Assembly (NCBI GenBank): GCA_041744575.1
Contig: JBGTKP010000041.1
Span: 1 to 62,231 of the forward strand
Length of the DNA: 62,231 nt
Source of the DNA: JTS-RE37 sp041744575
GTDB taxonomy: Bacteria; Bacteroidota; Bacteroidia; Flavobacteriales; Flavobacteriaceae
Direction: 5' to 3'
The translations under genes were made by a program, and so were the position numbers. Below the pieces are notes generated by a model. The model worked only from the letters and a program-made list of their open reading frames with translations, did not search any database and was not told where the DNA came from. Positions 34,493-44,327 of the stretch are shown in pieces. How positions within the stretch are numbered: position 1 is the stretch's first letter; each line of letters begins with the position of its first letter.

Positions 34493-36169
34493 TCATACTT
34501 TACTGAGCTCTTTAACCAGCAGCACATTGGAAGGCACTTTTGCGCCATTGGTAATCTCATTTGGCGAGATCAGGTCCCCATTGTCGGATACAATGGATGT
34601 CACATGAGAAACTGAATTCTCTACCTGATACTCACTTCTAAATCCCACAAGTTCCACATAAATATTCTTTTCCGTCGATCCAAAACTCACAAAATCTCTT
34701 ATCAATTGGAGCACATCATGATCAATATATACGGTATTCGACGCGTCCAAAACGACATAGCTGTATTCAGGCAGGTGATTAAAGGTCTGCTTAAGTGCTG
34801 CCTTGTTCAAAAACGATACTTCCTGGGCCAACTCCATGTGGATGGTCTCCCCTTCCTTATGTTTGTCTTTTTTGAAAAAATAGGCAAGTTTTAAGTTTCC
34901 TCTCAAAATAAAATATACGCTTACAGCCAACCCGATCGCCACCCCAATGAGCAGGTCGGTCAGTACGATGGCAACGATGGTCGCAATGAAAGGGATGAAC
35001 TGAAATTTTTTGCTGTTCCGCCACATATGGATAAATTTAGCCGGACTCGCCAGCTTATAGCCGATGACCAATAAAACGGCAGCCAGGGATGCCAGGGGTA
35101 TTTTGTTCATAAATGAAGGAATGGCCACCACTGCGATCAACAGAAAAACGGCATGTGCAATAGCGGCTATTCTGGTCCTGCCCCCTGAGTCGATATTGGT
35201 AGAAGTCCTTACAATAACGGAAGTCATCGGAATCCCTCCAATCAAACAGCTGATCACATTGCCAATGCCCTGCGCCTTTAGTTCTGTATTGGTATTGGTG
35301 TAGCGCTTAAGGGGATCCATCTTATCGGCGGCTTCAATGCACAGCAAGGTTTCAATACTGGCAACGGCCGCGATGGTAAGCGCTACGATCCATACCTCAA
35401 TATTTCCAATTTGGTTAAAATCCGGAAAGCTGAACTGCGTCCAAAATGCTCCGATCGATTCCGGAACAGGAAGACTTACTAAATGTTCCTCACTGATGGC
35501 CATTAAAGATCCTGTTGCTTTAAGTGTCTCATTGATGGCAATTCCGGCAAGCACGGCAACCAGGGCCCCGGGTACGGCTTTGACTTTTTTAAGCACAGGA
35601 ACCTTGAGAAACGCGATCAGGATGGCAAGCGATACCAGAACCACAATCACCGCTCCGGGATGGATAAAATTAATGGTATTCGCAAGCGTAGTGAAAATCT
35701 GATGTTCTCCGGCAGGGTTGATGTTAAAGTAATCCCCTTCGTGCATCTCGTCAAATCCTACCGCGTGAGGGATTTGGGACAGGATAATTATAATACCGAT
35801 AGCCGCCAGCATGCCCTCGATGACATTGGAGGGGAGGTAGTTAGAGATAATGCCCGCTTTTATAAAGCCCAGGATAAGCTGTATCACCCCTGCAAGAAGG
35901 CCGGCCAGCAGGAAGGCCTCAAAGGAACCTAAACTGGCGATAGCGGCCAGGACGATGGCCGTTAGTCCGGCGGCAGGGCCTGAAACACTTAATTGAGAAT
36001 TACTGAGCGTACCTACAACGATACCACCGATGATTCCGGAAATGATTCCGGAAAATAGTGGAGCACCACTTGCGAGGGCAATTCCCAGGCATAAAGGTAA
36101 GGCAACAAGAAAGACAACCAGACCGGATTTTAAATCCGATTTTAAATATTTTGAAGTGAAATTTTTCAT
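34493..36169 (-). CDS. SulP-family anion transporter with STAS domain
   Basis: A 558-residue transporter of the SulP/SLC26 family. The N-terminal membrane domain (about residues 12-415) begins SDLKSGLVVFLVALPLCLGI and contains SVSGPAAGLTAIVLA, the family's conserved re-entrant helix, and later GLIGGIPMTSVIVRTSTN-like sequence. Residues about 440-545 form a cytoplasmic STAS domain (YSYVVLDASNTVYIDHDVL). In bacteria the group carries sulfate, bicarbonate or dicarboxylates; the form with ALPLCLGIALASGAPL resembles the bicarbonate/sulfate type of marine Bacteroidota. It is the last gene of a minus-strand set with a USP-like gene and a two-component system. Confidence 0.92.
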   Translation of the reverse strand: MKNFTSKYLKSDLKSGLVVFLVALPLCLGIALASGAPLFSGIISGIIGGIVVGTLSNSQLSVSGPAAGLTAIVLAAIASLGSFEAFLLAGLLAGVIQLILGFIKAGIISNYLPSNVIEGMLAAIGIIIILSQIPHAVGFDEMHEGDYFNINPAGEHQIFTTLANTINFIHPGAVIVVLVSLAILIAFLKVPVLKKVKAVPGALVAVLAGIAINETLKATGSLMAISEEHLVSLPVPESIGAFWTQFSFPDFNQIGNIEVWIVALTIAAVASIETLLCIEAADKMDPLKRYTNTNTELKAQGIGNVISCLIGGIPMTSVIVRTSTNIDSGGRTRIAAIAHAVFLLIAVVAIPSFMNKIPLASLAAVLLVIGYKLASPAKFIHMWRNSKKFQFIPFIATIVAIVLTDLLIGVAIGLAVSVYFILRGNLKLAYFFKKDKHKEGETIHMELAQEVSFLNKAALKQTFNHLPEYSYVVLDASNTVYIDHDVLQLIRDFVSFGSTEKNIYVELVGFRSEYQVENSVSHVTSIVSDNGDLISPNEITNGAKVPSNVLLVKELSKV

Positions 36170-36222
36170 GAGTAATGCATTGAGTTTATTATCTGCAAAA
36201 AGTGCAGAATTCTGAAAATATA

Positions 36223-36705
36223 TCAGAAGTTAAGCAGGCTTGAAAAAGAGAATTTGGCTTTGGGATAATCTTTGCCGGCCTCTATTGGTATCTCTATGAC
36301 GTTCTCAATATTTTTCTTGATATAGAAGGAGGTGTCAAAACACGAAATGTTGTTGAATTGAAGAAATTTTCCTTCGGGAACAATGGCGTCCCTAACATCA
36401 AGTTTTTCCAAAAAATTTTGAAAGGCAAACGAATTAAACCCCGTGAACAGCTCAATTCTTATATGCTTGATGACATCACTATGTTCCCGCACCAAAATAT
36501 TTTTCGCTTGTGCATAAGGCCCCCCAACGAGTTTATTGATTTCCCTTACTTGTGAAAAATGGGTAAGTCCCCAGCGGTTATCAGGTAAACGGAAACCGTA
36601 TATGAGGATTATGTCAAGGTGCGTTTTTGGAAAATTAAGAATGGCATATTCTACGAGTTGCAATGAGGCAACCGTGAAATCTGTGGGAATTAATACTCTT
36701 TTCAT
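36223..36705 (-). CDS. Universal-stress-protein-like protein
   Basis: A 160-residue protein whose start, KRVLIPTDFTVASLQLVEYA, is the beta1-helix1 segment of the universal stress protein fold. The Gly-rich ATP-binding motif (GxxGxxG) near the C-terminus is not visible, so nucleotide binding is doubtful. The mid-region HIRIELFTGFNSFAFQNFLE resembles truncated USP-like proteins of Bacteroidota. It lies just upstream of SulP on the same strand, 53 bases away, and downstream of the two-component genes. It may be a stress-linked accessory of the transporter (inference). Confidence 0.65.
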   Translation of the reverse strand: MKRVLIPTDFTVASLQLVEYAILNFPKTHLDIILIYGFRLPDNRWGLTHFSQVREINKLVGGPYAQAKNILVREHSDVIKHIRIELFTGFNSFAFQNFLEKLDVRDAIVPEGKFLQFNNISCFDTSFYIKKNIENVIEIPIEAGKDYPKAKFSFSSLLNF

Positions 36706-36795
36706 CTCTATCTTATTTAAGGACGAAATTAGTACCCGATAATTAGAACGGTTTAAGAGCGATATTAAAATGGGATTAAAATATGCGGCCGGTCA

Positions 36796-38175
36796 TTAGT
36801 AGCCATTGCTTTCCTGAATGGGGAGTTTGATCTTTACAATGGTCCCTTTACCAATCTGTGACGAAACACGGATTTCTCCGGAATGGAGTTTGACTATTCT
36901 ATAGGCCAGAGGAAGCCCGAACCCGAAACCTTCCAGATCACGGACATTGGATCCCCTGTAAAATGGTTCAAAGATATTCTTTAACTCCTCTGAGGGAATC
37001 CCGACACCTTCATCTGTGATAATCAAAAGAATATGGTCGCCATCTGCCAGGAGCTTCGCAGTTACGGTCTTGTTGTCAGAGAATTTAGTGGCATTTTCAA
37101 GGATATTACTCAATGCCACTTTGATGAGGGTCTCACTCCCCAAAAGGGTCAGGGCATGCTCGTCAACCGGCAGGCTGTCGAAGTTCAATTTTATCCTGTT
37201 AGACGGATTGGCAACATCCAGGTTTTGTTTTATTTCGATTAATATCTGGTCCAGCCGAAGTTCTTCTATTACCAGCCCTCTGGCATCAAAATCCGTTTTC
37301 GCAAGCTTTAAAAGCCCGTTGACAAGCGAATCCAGTCGGGAAGCTTCAAGATCGATGTTGTTGAGGGTCGCACGGTATTCGGCTATAGTGCGTTCTTTGC
37401 TCAGGGCGATTTCGGTCTGTCCCAGGATGGCGGTTAATGGATTCCGAAGTTCATGGGAGGCATTGTTGATAAAATTACTCTGAAGGTCGAAGGAAATCTG
37501 CAGCCTGTCCAGCATATTGTTGAACGTATGGCTCAATTCAGAAAGCTCTCCCTGACCATCCTCTGTATCCAGGCGCAGGGAAAGGTTTTCGGCCTTGATG
37601 GTATTTGCTTTCTTAATCATCCGGTAAATAGGGCTTAATGCACGTTTCGCATAGTAATATCCGAAGATGGAAATAAAAACCAGGCTCACGACAAAAGCAA
37701 TGGTGAGCGTATTTCGCAGATTGTCCATCTTCCCTATTCCGTAAAGGTCTCTGGCTGATAAAACGACTATAAAGTCCCCTTCATCATGGTGGTATAAGAG
37801 CCCGGTGTAGTAATAATCGTCCCGCTTAAATTCTGCATACTCCCTCTGAAAAACACTTTGAAAGAAGGTGCCCGGCAAACTGCTGTCAAAAGGAGTCAGC
37901 GGCTTCTTATTTTCGGCATCAACAGGGTAAATCACTTCTTTCTCCTCCGGGAGGGTCTGGAGGTGGCGTATTCGAATATCGTCATAGATATCAATATTCA
38001 CCTCATCCTCCTCCAGATAAGCCCGGGCGGCAATAGTAGCTCTCTGGCTCAGTCTCAGATAGAATTCACTTTCTGTGTAATTTTGGGATACAAAATAAAT
38101 CAGCAGGAATATAGCGATCTGGAAAAGTCCTGTCAGAAGTATAAATATGGCCGTGATCTTTGTTCTTAACTGCAT
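36796..38175 (-). CDS. Two-component sensor histidine kinase
   Basis: A membrane histidine kinase of about 459 residues from ATG 38175; the frame is open from 38205, but that start would overlap the regulator. A first helix (MQLRTKITAIFILL onward), a periplasmic domain of about 130 residues, and a second helix near residue 165 are followed by a HAMP segment. HisKA has NASHELRNPLTAILGQTEIA with the phospho-accepting His. HATPase_c has NILENATKFSD (N box), ITDEGVGIP (G1) and GFGFGLPLAYRIV (G2). It is encoded directly downstream of the OmpR-type regulator and should phosphorylate it. The signal is unknown. Confidence 0.92.
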   Translation of the reverse strand: MQLRTKITAIFILLTGLFQIAIFLLIYFVSQNYTESEFYLRLSQRATIAARAYLEEDEVNIDIYDDIRIRHLQTLPEEKEVIYPVDAENKKPLTPFDSSLPGTFFQSVFQREYAEFKRDDYYYTGLLYHHDEGDFIVVLSARDLYGIGKMDNLRNTLTIAFVVSLVFISIFGYYYAKRALSPIYRMIKKANTIKAENLSLRLDTEDGQGELSELSHTFNNMLDRLQISFDLQSNFINNASHELRNPLTAILGQTEIALSKERTIAEYRATLNNIDLEASRLDSLVNGLLKLAKTDFDARGLVIEELRLDQILIEIKQNLDVANPSNRIKLNFDSLPVDEHALTLLGSETLIKVALSNILENATKFSDNKTVTAKLLADGDHILLIITDEGVGIPSEELKNIFEPFYRGSNVRDLEGFGFGLPLAYRIVKLHSGEIRVSSQIGKGTIVKIKLPIQESNGY

Positions 38176-38188
38176 ACTTTCCGCACGT

Positions 38189-38872
38189 CTAATCCTTAAT
38201 GACATACCCCATCCCTATGACGGTTTGTATCAGTTTTATGTCATGATTCTTATCGATCTTATTTCTCAAATAATTCACATAGACATCCACTACGTTGGTA
38301 CCCATATTGAAATTGATGTCCCAAACATTTTCCAAAATGTCAATTCGGCTGAGCACCCGGTTTTTGTTTATTAAAAGGTATTCAAGCAGCCTGAATTCAG
38401 TTGAGGTTAATTTAATTTCTTCCCCAGCCCTTTTTACAGTCTTGGCATCGCTATTCAATTCCAGGTCCAGCAATTCCATTTTCTGTTTAATTACAGGTGC
38501 GGATACATTTCGTCTCGTCAGGGCACGTATCCTTGCCAGCAGCTCTTTGAATTTAAAGGGTTTTACCAAATAATCATCGGCGCCTGAATCCAGACCTTTG
38601 ACCACATTATCTGTATTACCGAGGGCGGTGAGCATTATTATGGGCAATTCTTTGTATCCCAATTCCCGGATCTTCTCTGCCACTCTTCGGCCATCCATGC
38701 CCGGAAGAATGATATCCAATATGACCAGATCTATTTGCTTTTGCTTTATCAGTTCGATTCCCTGCTGGCCTTCATAGGCCAGAAATACATTATAGTTTGC
38801 TTCACTTAAGCCCTGTTTTATAAAGGCTGCGACGTTTTGTTCATCCTCTATGACCAATATTTGTTTCGCCAT
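38189..38872 (-). CDS. OmpR/PhoB-family response regulator
   Basis: A 227-residue regulator. The receiver domain (1-120) has EDEQN acidic residues, the phosphorylated Asp in LVILDIILPGMDG near residue 53, Thr in MLTALG, and Lys in DYLVKPF near residue 103. The C-terminal winged-helix domain (about 130-225) includes LTSTEFRLLEYLLINKN and VDVYVNYLRNKIDK. It is the first gene of a pair with the histidine kinase; 13 bases separate the stop from the preferred kinase start. Targets may include the adjacent USP-like and SulP genes, by proximity. Confidence 0.95.
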   Translation of the reverse strand: MAKQILVIEDEQNVAAFIKQGLSEANYNVFLAYEGQQGIELIKQKQIDLVILDIILPGMDGRRVAEKIRELGYKELPIIMLTALGNTDNVVKGLDSGADDYLVKPFKFKELLARIRALTRRNVSAPVIKQKMELLDLELNSDAKTVKRAGEEIKLTSTEFRLLEYLLINKNRVLSRIDILENVWDINFNMGTNVVDVYVNYLRNKIDKNHDIKLIQTVIGMGYVIKD

Positions 38873-39201
38873 TTACAGAAATATACTTTGAGGTACCGCC
38901 AAAAGCGGCTGTATAATTTTCATAAAGATAAAGATTGGATGGCAGACCGAGCGGCTCGTCACATTAGAAAGGGATTAGAATAAGGAGCTCACCAACACCA
39001 GGTCAGTTGCGTATCACCACTGTAACACAAAGTTTTAGCGCCTGGCAAATGGGACGAATTTGTAGGTGGTTATCATAAGGCGGACGCGGCATGTCACCAG
39101 GATTTAATTTATGATTGTACAGGAAGTTATCGCGAGTCCTCACGCCAAATCCGGAGCTATGAGCATACACATCTAATAAAATACATTTTTGACTGCTTTC
39201 C
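38873..39201. other. Intergenic region upstream of the two-component genes
   Basis: About 330 bases. It must hold the promoter of the response-regulator/kinase genes (minus strand), but no clean TTTG/TAnnTTTG pair was found. No coding fragment or RNA was recognised. Confidence 0.4.
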
Positions 39202-41511
39202 CTATTCTGTACGAAGACTCCTGACAGGATTGGCGTGGGCCGCCTTAAAAATTTGCCAGCTAACGGTTAGGAACGCCATCATCAAGGTCGTCATTCCTGC
39301 CATGAAAAAAATCCACCAGGGCGTTGTCGTTTTATATGCGAATCCTTCCAGCCATCGGTGCATGGCATACCATGAAAGAGGTACTGCAAGTAGAAAGGCG
39401 AGCCCAACCCATTTAATAAAGTCTTTATTTAACAGTGCGAGAATTTGTGAGGCAGAGGCACCGTTCACCTTGCGGATACTAATTTCTTTCTTGCGTTGTT
39501 GCATATAAAAAGTGGAAATAGCCAAAATGCCCATCATAGATATAATGAAGGACAACAGCGTAAAATATCCGATGATTTTGCCGGTGCGTTCATCATTTTC
39601 ATACCATCGATTTATCGTATCGTTCACAAACTTTATTTCGAATTCCGCATCATCTACAAGACCAGCGTATGTCGTGGTAATGTTATTGAACGTCTCCGGC
39701 GTATTCATGCCGCTAATTTTTAAAAAAATGCTACTTGCATTAGTTTCCGGGGTCTGCTGGCGCATCATCAAAGGACCAATCCGGTCTCTGAGTTGCCTGA
39801 AGTTAAAGTCCTTTACCACTCCCAAAATCGGCTTTTCGAGTTCACCCATTTGATAGGATACGAGTGGTCTTTGAAGCTCCAATTCCTTAATTGCGCTTTC
39901 ATTAAGATAAACGCCATTATCCGTGTAAGCCACCGATGTGGGTGACATTTTGATATTAAATACATTGAAAAAAGAACTGTCTACTGCAAATTCCTGAAAA
40001 CTAACCGACCTGCCGTGAAAGTCAAAGGTCTGATTGCTTCCGCCACTTAAGGGACTTTGCCATGTTAATGATACGTCCTGAACTCCGGGAATCTGTAATA
40101 ATGCATTTTTTATAACCTCCTTCTGTTCCCTGGTGCCAAGATATTCCATTTCGGCAATGTTGTCCTTTTGGAATCCAAGATCTTTATTTCTTAAAAAGTG
40201 CGTTTGCCTGAAGATGATCCAACAACAGGCCAACAGCGCAATAGTGACGGAATATTGAAAGGTGATGAACGCTTTTCCGTAAATACTTTTCACCTTAGTT
40301 CTAAAGGTACCTTTGACAGCTTCAATCGGATCAAAATCGGCAATCTTAAGGGCAGGTAAAATTCCTGAGAATAATCCAACCAAGCCTGCCGCACCAAGGA
40401 TCAGTGCCAGGTTTAAAAAACTAAGATGCTCATTTAAATATAAATGGGTATCTAATAAAGTGTCAAATAGTGGTTCTATCAATTTTGCAAGGAAGAGCGC
40501 AAGTAAAATGGCAACCAGACATAGGCATACAGATTCCATAAGAAATTGCAGGAACAACCGCTTTCCGGAGCTACCCAACAATTTTTTAACGGCTACTTCT
40601 TTTCCCCGGAAGGTAGCCTGGGCAATGGTAAGGTTGATGTAGTTTCCCACAGACAATAACAGAATGAGAAATACAATGACTGACAAAACCGTGATGAGGG
40701 TCTTACTTCTGTTTTTGGTTCCTGTACCCGCCTTGGCAGAAAAGTAGAGGTCCGTCAGAGGGCTAAATACCAAACTTTTAGCCCAACCTTCCTGATAGAT
40801 CCAATAGTCTTTTTTGAATTTCTCCAAAACCTCCGGAGCTTTCGCCGGGAGATCGGCATTTTTCTTCGCTAAAAAATAAATGGAAAGAGATGCAAAACCA
40901 TATTCCTGAAGTAAACCTTTTAAACCCCACAAGGTCTCAAATGCCTTTAAATTGACCAAGGCGTCCTGCGGAAGTAAGTGCGAATTTTCGGGAAAGTCTT
41001 CCATAATCCCAGTAACCATAAACTTATGATCCGAGTCCAGGAAAACCGACTTGCCTAAAACATCCTGTGTGCCAAAGAGCTTGATGGCCATCGTTTTAGA
41101 AAGTACAATGGCATTTGTAGCCTGAAGCACCTCCTCAGACCTGCCGCTGATCAATGGAAATGAAAATATTTCAAAAAAAGAGGCGTCTACACCCAGATAG
41201 CCAATTTTTAATTTCTGGCCGGTCGCCATATTGATTCTTCCTGACCCTTCTAAAGTTCGAGTATAGTCTTCAATCTCAGCAAGGCTGTTTTTAAGATCTT
41301 CAGCAATGGGAGGAGAAAAACTTACATCTTCATTTTCAATTCGAAAGATTCGATCTTTATTCTTATGGAAATTATCAGCGGAAAGTTCATTGCGGACATA
41401 CACACTCAACAGTAAAATAAAAGTAAGTGAGAAGGCAAAACCCATGACGGTTACCCCTGTATACATTTTATTATTGAGAAGGTGCCTGAGATAGAATTTT
41501 AGCGAGTCCAT
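39202..41511 (-). CDS. FtsX/MacB-type ABC transporter permease
   Basis: A 769-residue permease of the duplicated MacB/FtsX type that is expanded in Bacteroidota. It has a helix near residues 18-40, a large MacB periplasmic domain (about 50-240), three helices (about 275-390) ending at an FtsX motif, then a second membrane-anchored half with the same order and three C-terminal helices. The segment NLTIAQATFRGKEVAVKKLLG near residue 290 and its counterpart EISIRKVNGASASQIL near residue 680 are the coupling regions for an ATPase. No ATPase gene is adjacent, so the partner must be encoded elsewhere. Substrates may be antimicrobial peptides or lipoproteins. Confidence 0.9.
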   Translation of the reverse strand: MDSLKFYLRHLLNNKMYTGVTVMGFAFSLTFILLLSVYVRNELSADNFHKNKDRIFRIENEDVSFSPPIAEDLKNSLAEIEDYTRTLEGSGRINMATGQKLKIGYLGVDASFFEIFSFPLISGRSEEVLQATNAIVLSKTMAIKLFGTQDVLGKSVFLDSDHKFMVTGIMEDFPENSHLLPQDALVNLKAFETLWGLKGLLQEYGFASLSIYFLAKKNADLPAKAPEVLEKFKKDYWIYQEGWAKSLVFSPLTDLYFSAKAGTGTKNRSKTLITVLSVIVFLILLLSVGNYINLTIAQATFRGKEVAVKKLLGSSGKRLFLQFLMESVCLCLVAILLALFLAKLIEPLFDTLLDTHLYLNEHLSFLNLALILGAAGLVGLFSGILPALKIADFDPIEAVKGTFRTKVKSIYGKAFITFQYSVTIALLACCWIIFRQTHFLRNKDLGFQKDNIAEMEYLGTREQKEVIKNALLQIPGVQDVSLTWQSPLSGGSNQTFDFHGRSVSFQEFAVDSSFFNVFNIKMSPTSVAYTDNGVYLNESAIKELELQRPLVSYQMGELEKPILGVVKDFNFRQLRDRIGPLMMRQQTPETNASSIFLKISGMNTPETFNNITTTYAGLVDDAEFEIKFVNDTINRWYENDERTGKIIGYFTLLSFIISMMGILAISTFYMQQRKKEISIRKVNGASASQILALLNKDFIKWVGLAFLLAVPLSWYAMHRWLEGFAYKTTTPWWIFFMAGMTTLMMAFLTVSWQIFKAAHANPVRSLRTE

Positions 41512-41817
41512 GTGGCTGAGATTAGGTTAGATCTTCCGGTGCTATAACTTTAGATCACCTGACAGGCCATCCGACAACCTGCGTTGTAAAAGATAAAATC
41601 CATTTCTATGCCAAAATTACATCCTACTGTATTTCAGGTTAATACACTCAGATTTTTAAATGTTTCATGTTGTAATGTAAATAAAATTGACATGGATTGT
41701 CTAATATCATTACAGCGGATGGGTAAAAGAAACCCCTTGAAGTCCGGAAAGGATAATAAGCGTCATGCAAGAAGGCGTATAAAAAAACCAGCAATCGTCT
41801 TCCACCAGGGATAAACC
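41512..41817. other. Intergenic region, no gene recognised
   Basis: About 305 AT-rich bases upstream of the ABC permease. The open frame at 41608-41814 (+) encodes 68 residues without recognisable features and was not accepted as a gene. Confidence 0.4.
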
Positions 41818-42591
41818 TTACTTTCTGGTCACGATCACATCGTCTACGAAGAATGTAGCATTGTGCAAAGAGCCAACCTCAAAGGCCACTGCACCAAAGT
41901 TTTGTGCAAGTCGTAATACATTACCGGGGACATCCACCGTCAGGTTTCCGGTGGCTTCCGATCCTCCAATTAAGGTAATTTCCGCTTTCGCAGAGGTCTC
42001 TGTAATAATTAGATGTACCGAAAGCACAAAATTCCTGTCCCGGGTAAAGTGTCCGAATCTGACATTGGAATCATCGATACGAACATCTCCTTCCGGCATG
42101 AAATCCAGGTGCAGGAACTGGCCAAAGGGTAAAGGACTTTGACTGGACGCTTCAAACCCTACAGTTACCACCCCGGCTCCTCTGGGAATATGCAAGCTGG
42201 CAAGCATCCCGTAATCCCCTGTTCCAAATCTGGTAAAATTTCCGATCAGTTTGGTTTGCAATGCGCCCCCGCTTGTAGTATGGGTGATCCGGCACCATTT
42301 GTTACTGGGAAGATCGGTATTTGGAGCCGCAACCACAGTAAGCGACCCTGGACCGGTTTCCAGCGTAACTGTGCCGGTAGACTGGGTTGTTGAGGGTGGA
42401 GAACCCACAGTGTCATTGTTGAAATTTGCCAGCAGAACCGTTGTATTGCAGGCTACCGAAAGTACAAGTAAGATGAATGCGATCAACAGGAACAGCTGCT
42501 GTGAAATCCAGGTGATCAGGTTTCGGCAGCCCTGCGCCAGGAGGGCGACGGCTTGAGGCGGAAAAGGCCTGATATTACGTATTGTTTTCAT
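41818..42591 (-). CDS. Exported protein of unknown function with jelly-roll-like body
   Basis: A 257-residue protein not assigned to a family. A long N-terminal region with a hydrophobic helix (about residues 32-47) ends in LSVACN, suggesting lipid attachment at Cys 48, though the signal is unusually long and no nearer start codon exists. The mature part is rich in beta strands and small residues (GVVTVGFEASSQ, FLHLDFMPEGDVRIDDS, AVAFEVGSLHNATFFVDDV). This resembles LamG/concanavalin-like or carbohydrate-binding folds that end in a FxVDDVxV strand. A surface location is likely; substrate binding is only a guess. It stands alone. Confidence 0.6.
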   Translation of the reverse strand: MKTIRNIRPFPPQAVALLAQGCRNLITWISQQLFLLIAFILLVLSVACNTTVLLANFNNDTVGSPPSTTQSTGTVTLETGPGSLTVVAAPNTDLPSNKWCRITHTTSGGALQTKLIGNFTRFGTGDYGMLASLHIPRGAGVVTVGFEASSQSPLPFGQFLHLDFMPEGDVRIDDSNVRFGHFTRDRNFVLSVHLIITETSAKAEITLIGGSEATGNLTVDVPGNVLRLAQNFGAVAFEVGSLHNATFFVDDVIVTRK

Positions 42592-42953
42592 GGTCAGTGG
42601 CTTATTTAATGTGAATAATGTTTAAGCTTTTTAAGTCGAAAATTCTCTTTCCCTGACCCTAAAGGGAAATAATTTTCTATATCAGGGCTATTGTTATGGG
42701 ATTTTTCCTCCCTTTTAAGGTTGGGGAACAGAAAAATCCAGGTTCATTGGCTTATCCATTATTCACGTCATTTGCATCTGTGGTTATGCCTGCGTTATCC
42801 GATCCAGGTCCCAGGGGTAATGCCTGGCCTGAAGGAGATAGTCATTACCACCACATAAATTTAAAACATCGCGACCTCGAAGCATTCTGTTTTGTATAAA
42901 CGGCCAGTAAAATTGTGTAGTTGACGTTCAGGACAAGTTGGGTACGTCCTGAT
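42592..42953. other. Intergenic region, no gene recognised
   Basis: About 360 bases between the unknown exported protein gene and the antiporter gene. A 67-residue frame at 42696-42899 (+) has no recognisable features. A hairpin that may end the antiporter transcript lies at the right edge. Confidence 0.4.
42928..42952 (-). terminator. Hairpin after the Na+/H+ antiporter gene
   Basis: TCAGGAC (42928-42934) pairs with GTCCTGA (42946-42952) across an 11-base loop, immediately beyond the antiporter stop on the minus strand. No clear T-run follows, so this is a weak candidate. Confidence 0.3.
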
Positions 42954-44207
42954 TTAAACAACCCGGTCTGTGCGGTAGAGCTTTTGGACCAGTGGTCCCA
43001 CTGTCAGGCCCTGCACCAGGATGGAGAAGACGACTACCATATAAGTAACAAAAAGTATAAGGTCGCGGTCCATGTCTTCCGTCAGGCTAAGGGCGAGAGC
43101 AATTGAAATTCCCCCGCGCAGGCCGCCCCAGGTCATGATCAGATTGGTATTAGGAACAAATGCCAGACGCTTTTTAAAAAAATTGATGGGCAACAAAAGT
43201 GAAAGGTAACGACTCAGCAGGACTACGGGGATGGCCACCATACCTGCAACTATGTAGCTTCCGTCATAGGTAAGAACCAGTAATTCCATTCCTATCAGGA
43301 CAAATAGAATTGTGTTCAATAACATATCGATCAATTCCCAGAATTTATCTATATAACCTTCCGTCTGGCTGGACATGGCTCCTTTTCGTATCCTGTCAGT
43401 ACCTATAAGTAACCCGGCGGTCACCATCGCCAGGGGGGCGGACAGATGAAACTTGTGAGCTACTGACGTTCCCACCATGACCACCGCCAGGGTGATGATG
43501 ACTTCAATCTGGTAGTCATCAATTTTTTTCATGAAAAAATAGCTAAACCATCCCAGGAATAACCCTAGCGCGATGCCCCCGATCACCTCCACGGCAAACA
43601 GCTTCAGAATAGCCGCAGGAGCTATGGTCTCCACTCCAAGGGTGCTTATCTGTAAAATAGTGAGAAAGATCACTACCCCCACCCCATCGTTGAACAATGA
43701 CTCGCCAACGATTTTTGTCTCAAGAATTTTTGGCACCCCAGCCTGCTTAAGAATGCCCAGCACCGCAATCGGATCTGTCGGAGAGATTAACGCGCCGAAC
43801 AGCAAACAATGGATATAGATCACCCTAAAGTCGAAGATCTGGAAGGCGTAATACAGCAGCGTGCCCACTAAAAAAGTGGACACGAGGACTCCCAGGGTGG
43901 AAAAAACGAAGACCGGCCAGCGCTGGACTTTGAGTTGCTCAAAATTGGTATGTAATGCTCCAGCAAAAAGTAAAAAACTCAGCATGACATCCAAAAGCAA
44001 CGTCTTAAAGTCGATCTGGGTTATAATATAGCGTTCGGCATTTAACAGGGAATCATCAAAATAGCTTATGAGAAATACGACCAGCGTAAACAGGATCGTT
44101 ATCAGCATAAGGCCAATCGTATTGGGTAATTTCAGAAATCTGACATTGACGTATCCGAAGATGGCGGAGAGAAAAACCAGGATGGTAGCGATAAATAAGT
44201 AATCCAT
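42954..44207 (-). CDS. CPA1-type Na+/H+ antiporter
   Basis: A 417-residue inner-membrane exchanger of the cation:proton antiporter-1 family with about 12 helices. The conserved LFGALISPTDPIAVLGILK near residue 137 and GESLFNDGVGVVIFLT near residue 168 contain the Asp residues of the ion-binding site, and MTWGGLRGGISIALALSL near residue 362 is the conserved Arg-containing helix. The protein ends soon after the last helix and lacks the long cytoplasmic tail of some NhaP/NhaG members. It exports Na+ in exchange for H+, helping salt and pH balance. The gene begins with ATG and is followed by a weak hairpin. Confidence 0.93.
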   Translation of the reverse strand: MDYLFIATILVFLSAIFGYVNVRFLKLPNTIGLMLITILFTLVVFLISYFDDSLLNAERYIITQIDFKTLLLDVMLSFLLFAGALHTNFEQLKVQRWPVFVFSTLGVLVSTFLVGTLLYYAFQIFDFRVIYIHCLLFGALISPTDPIAVLGILKQAGVPKILETKIVGESLFNDGVGVVIFLTILQISTLGVETIAPAAILKLFAVEVIGGIALGLFLGWFSYFFMKKIDDYQIEVIITLAVVMVGTSVAHKFHLSAPLAMVTAGLLIGTDRIRKGAMSSQTEGYIDKFWELIDMLLNTILFVLIGMELLVLTYDGSYIVAGMVAIPVVLLSRYLSLLLPINFFKKRLAFVPNTNLIMTWGGLRGGISIALALSLTEDMDRDLILFVTYMVVVFSILVQGLTVGPLVQKLYRTDRVV

Positions 44208-44327
44208 TGGAGGCTTGGTTTGGTTAACAGGAGGTCTCTACCTTTTTTTGTCAGCAACCACTGCCAGACCTTAAGCAAATCTATGCTGATTTTTAGATTA
44301 GAGGCTGGCTGTCCGATTGCCCGTGTT

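Noticed and set aside
36193..36207. Small CTGCA/TGCAG hairpin between the SulP and USP-like genes
   Set aside because: A 5-bp stem without a T-run is too weak to call a terminator.
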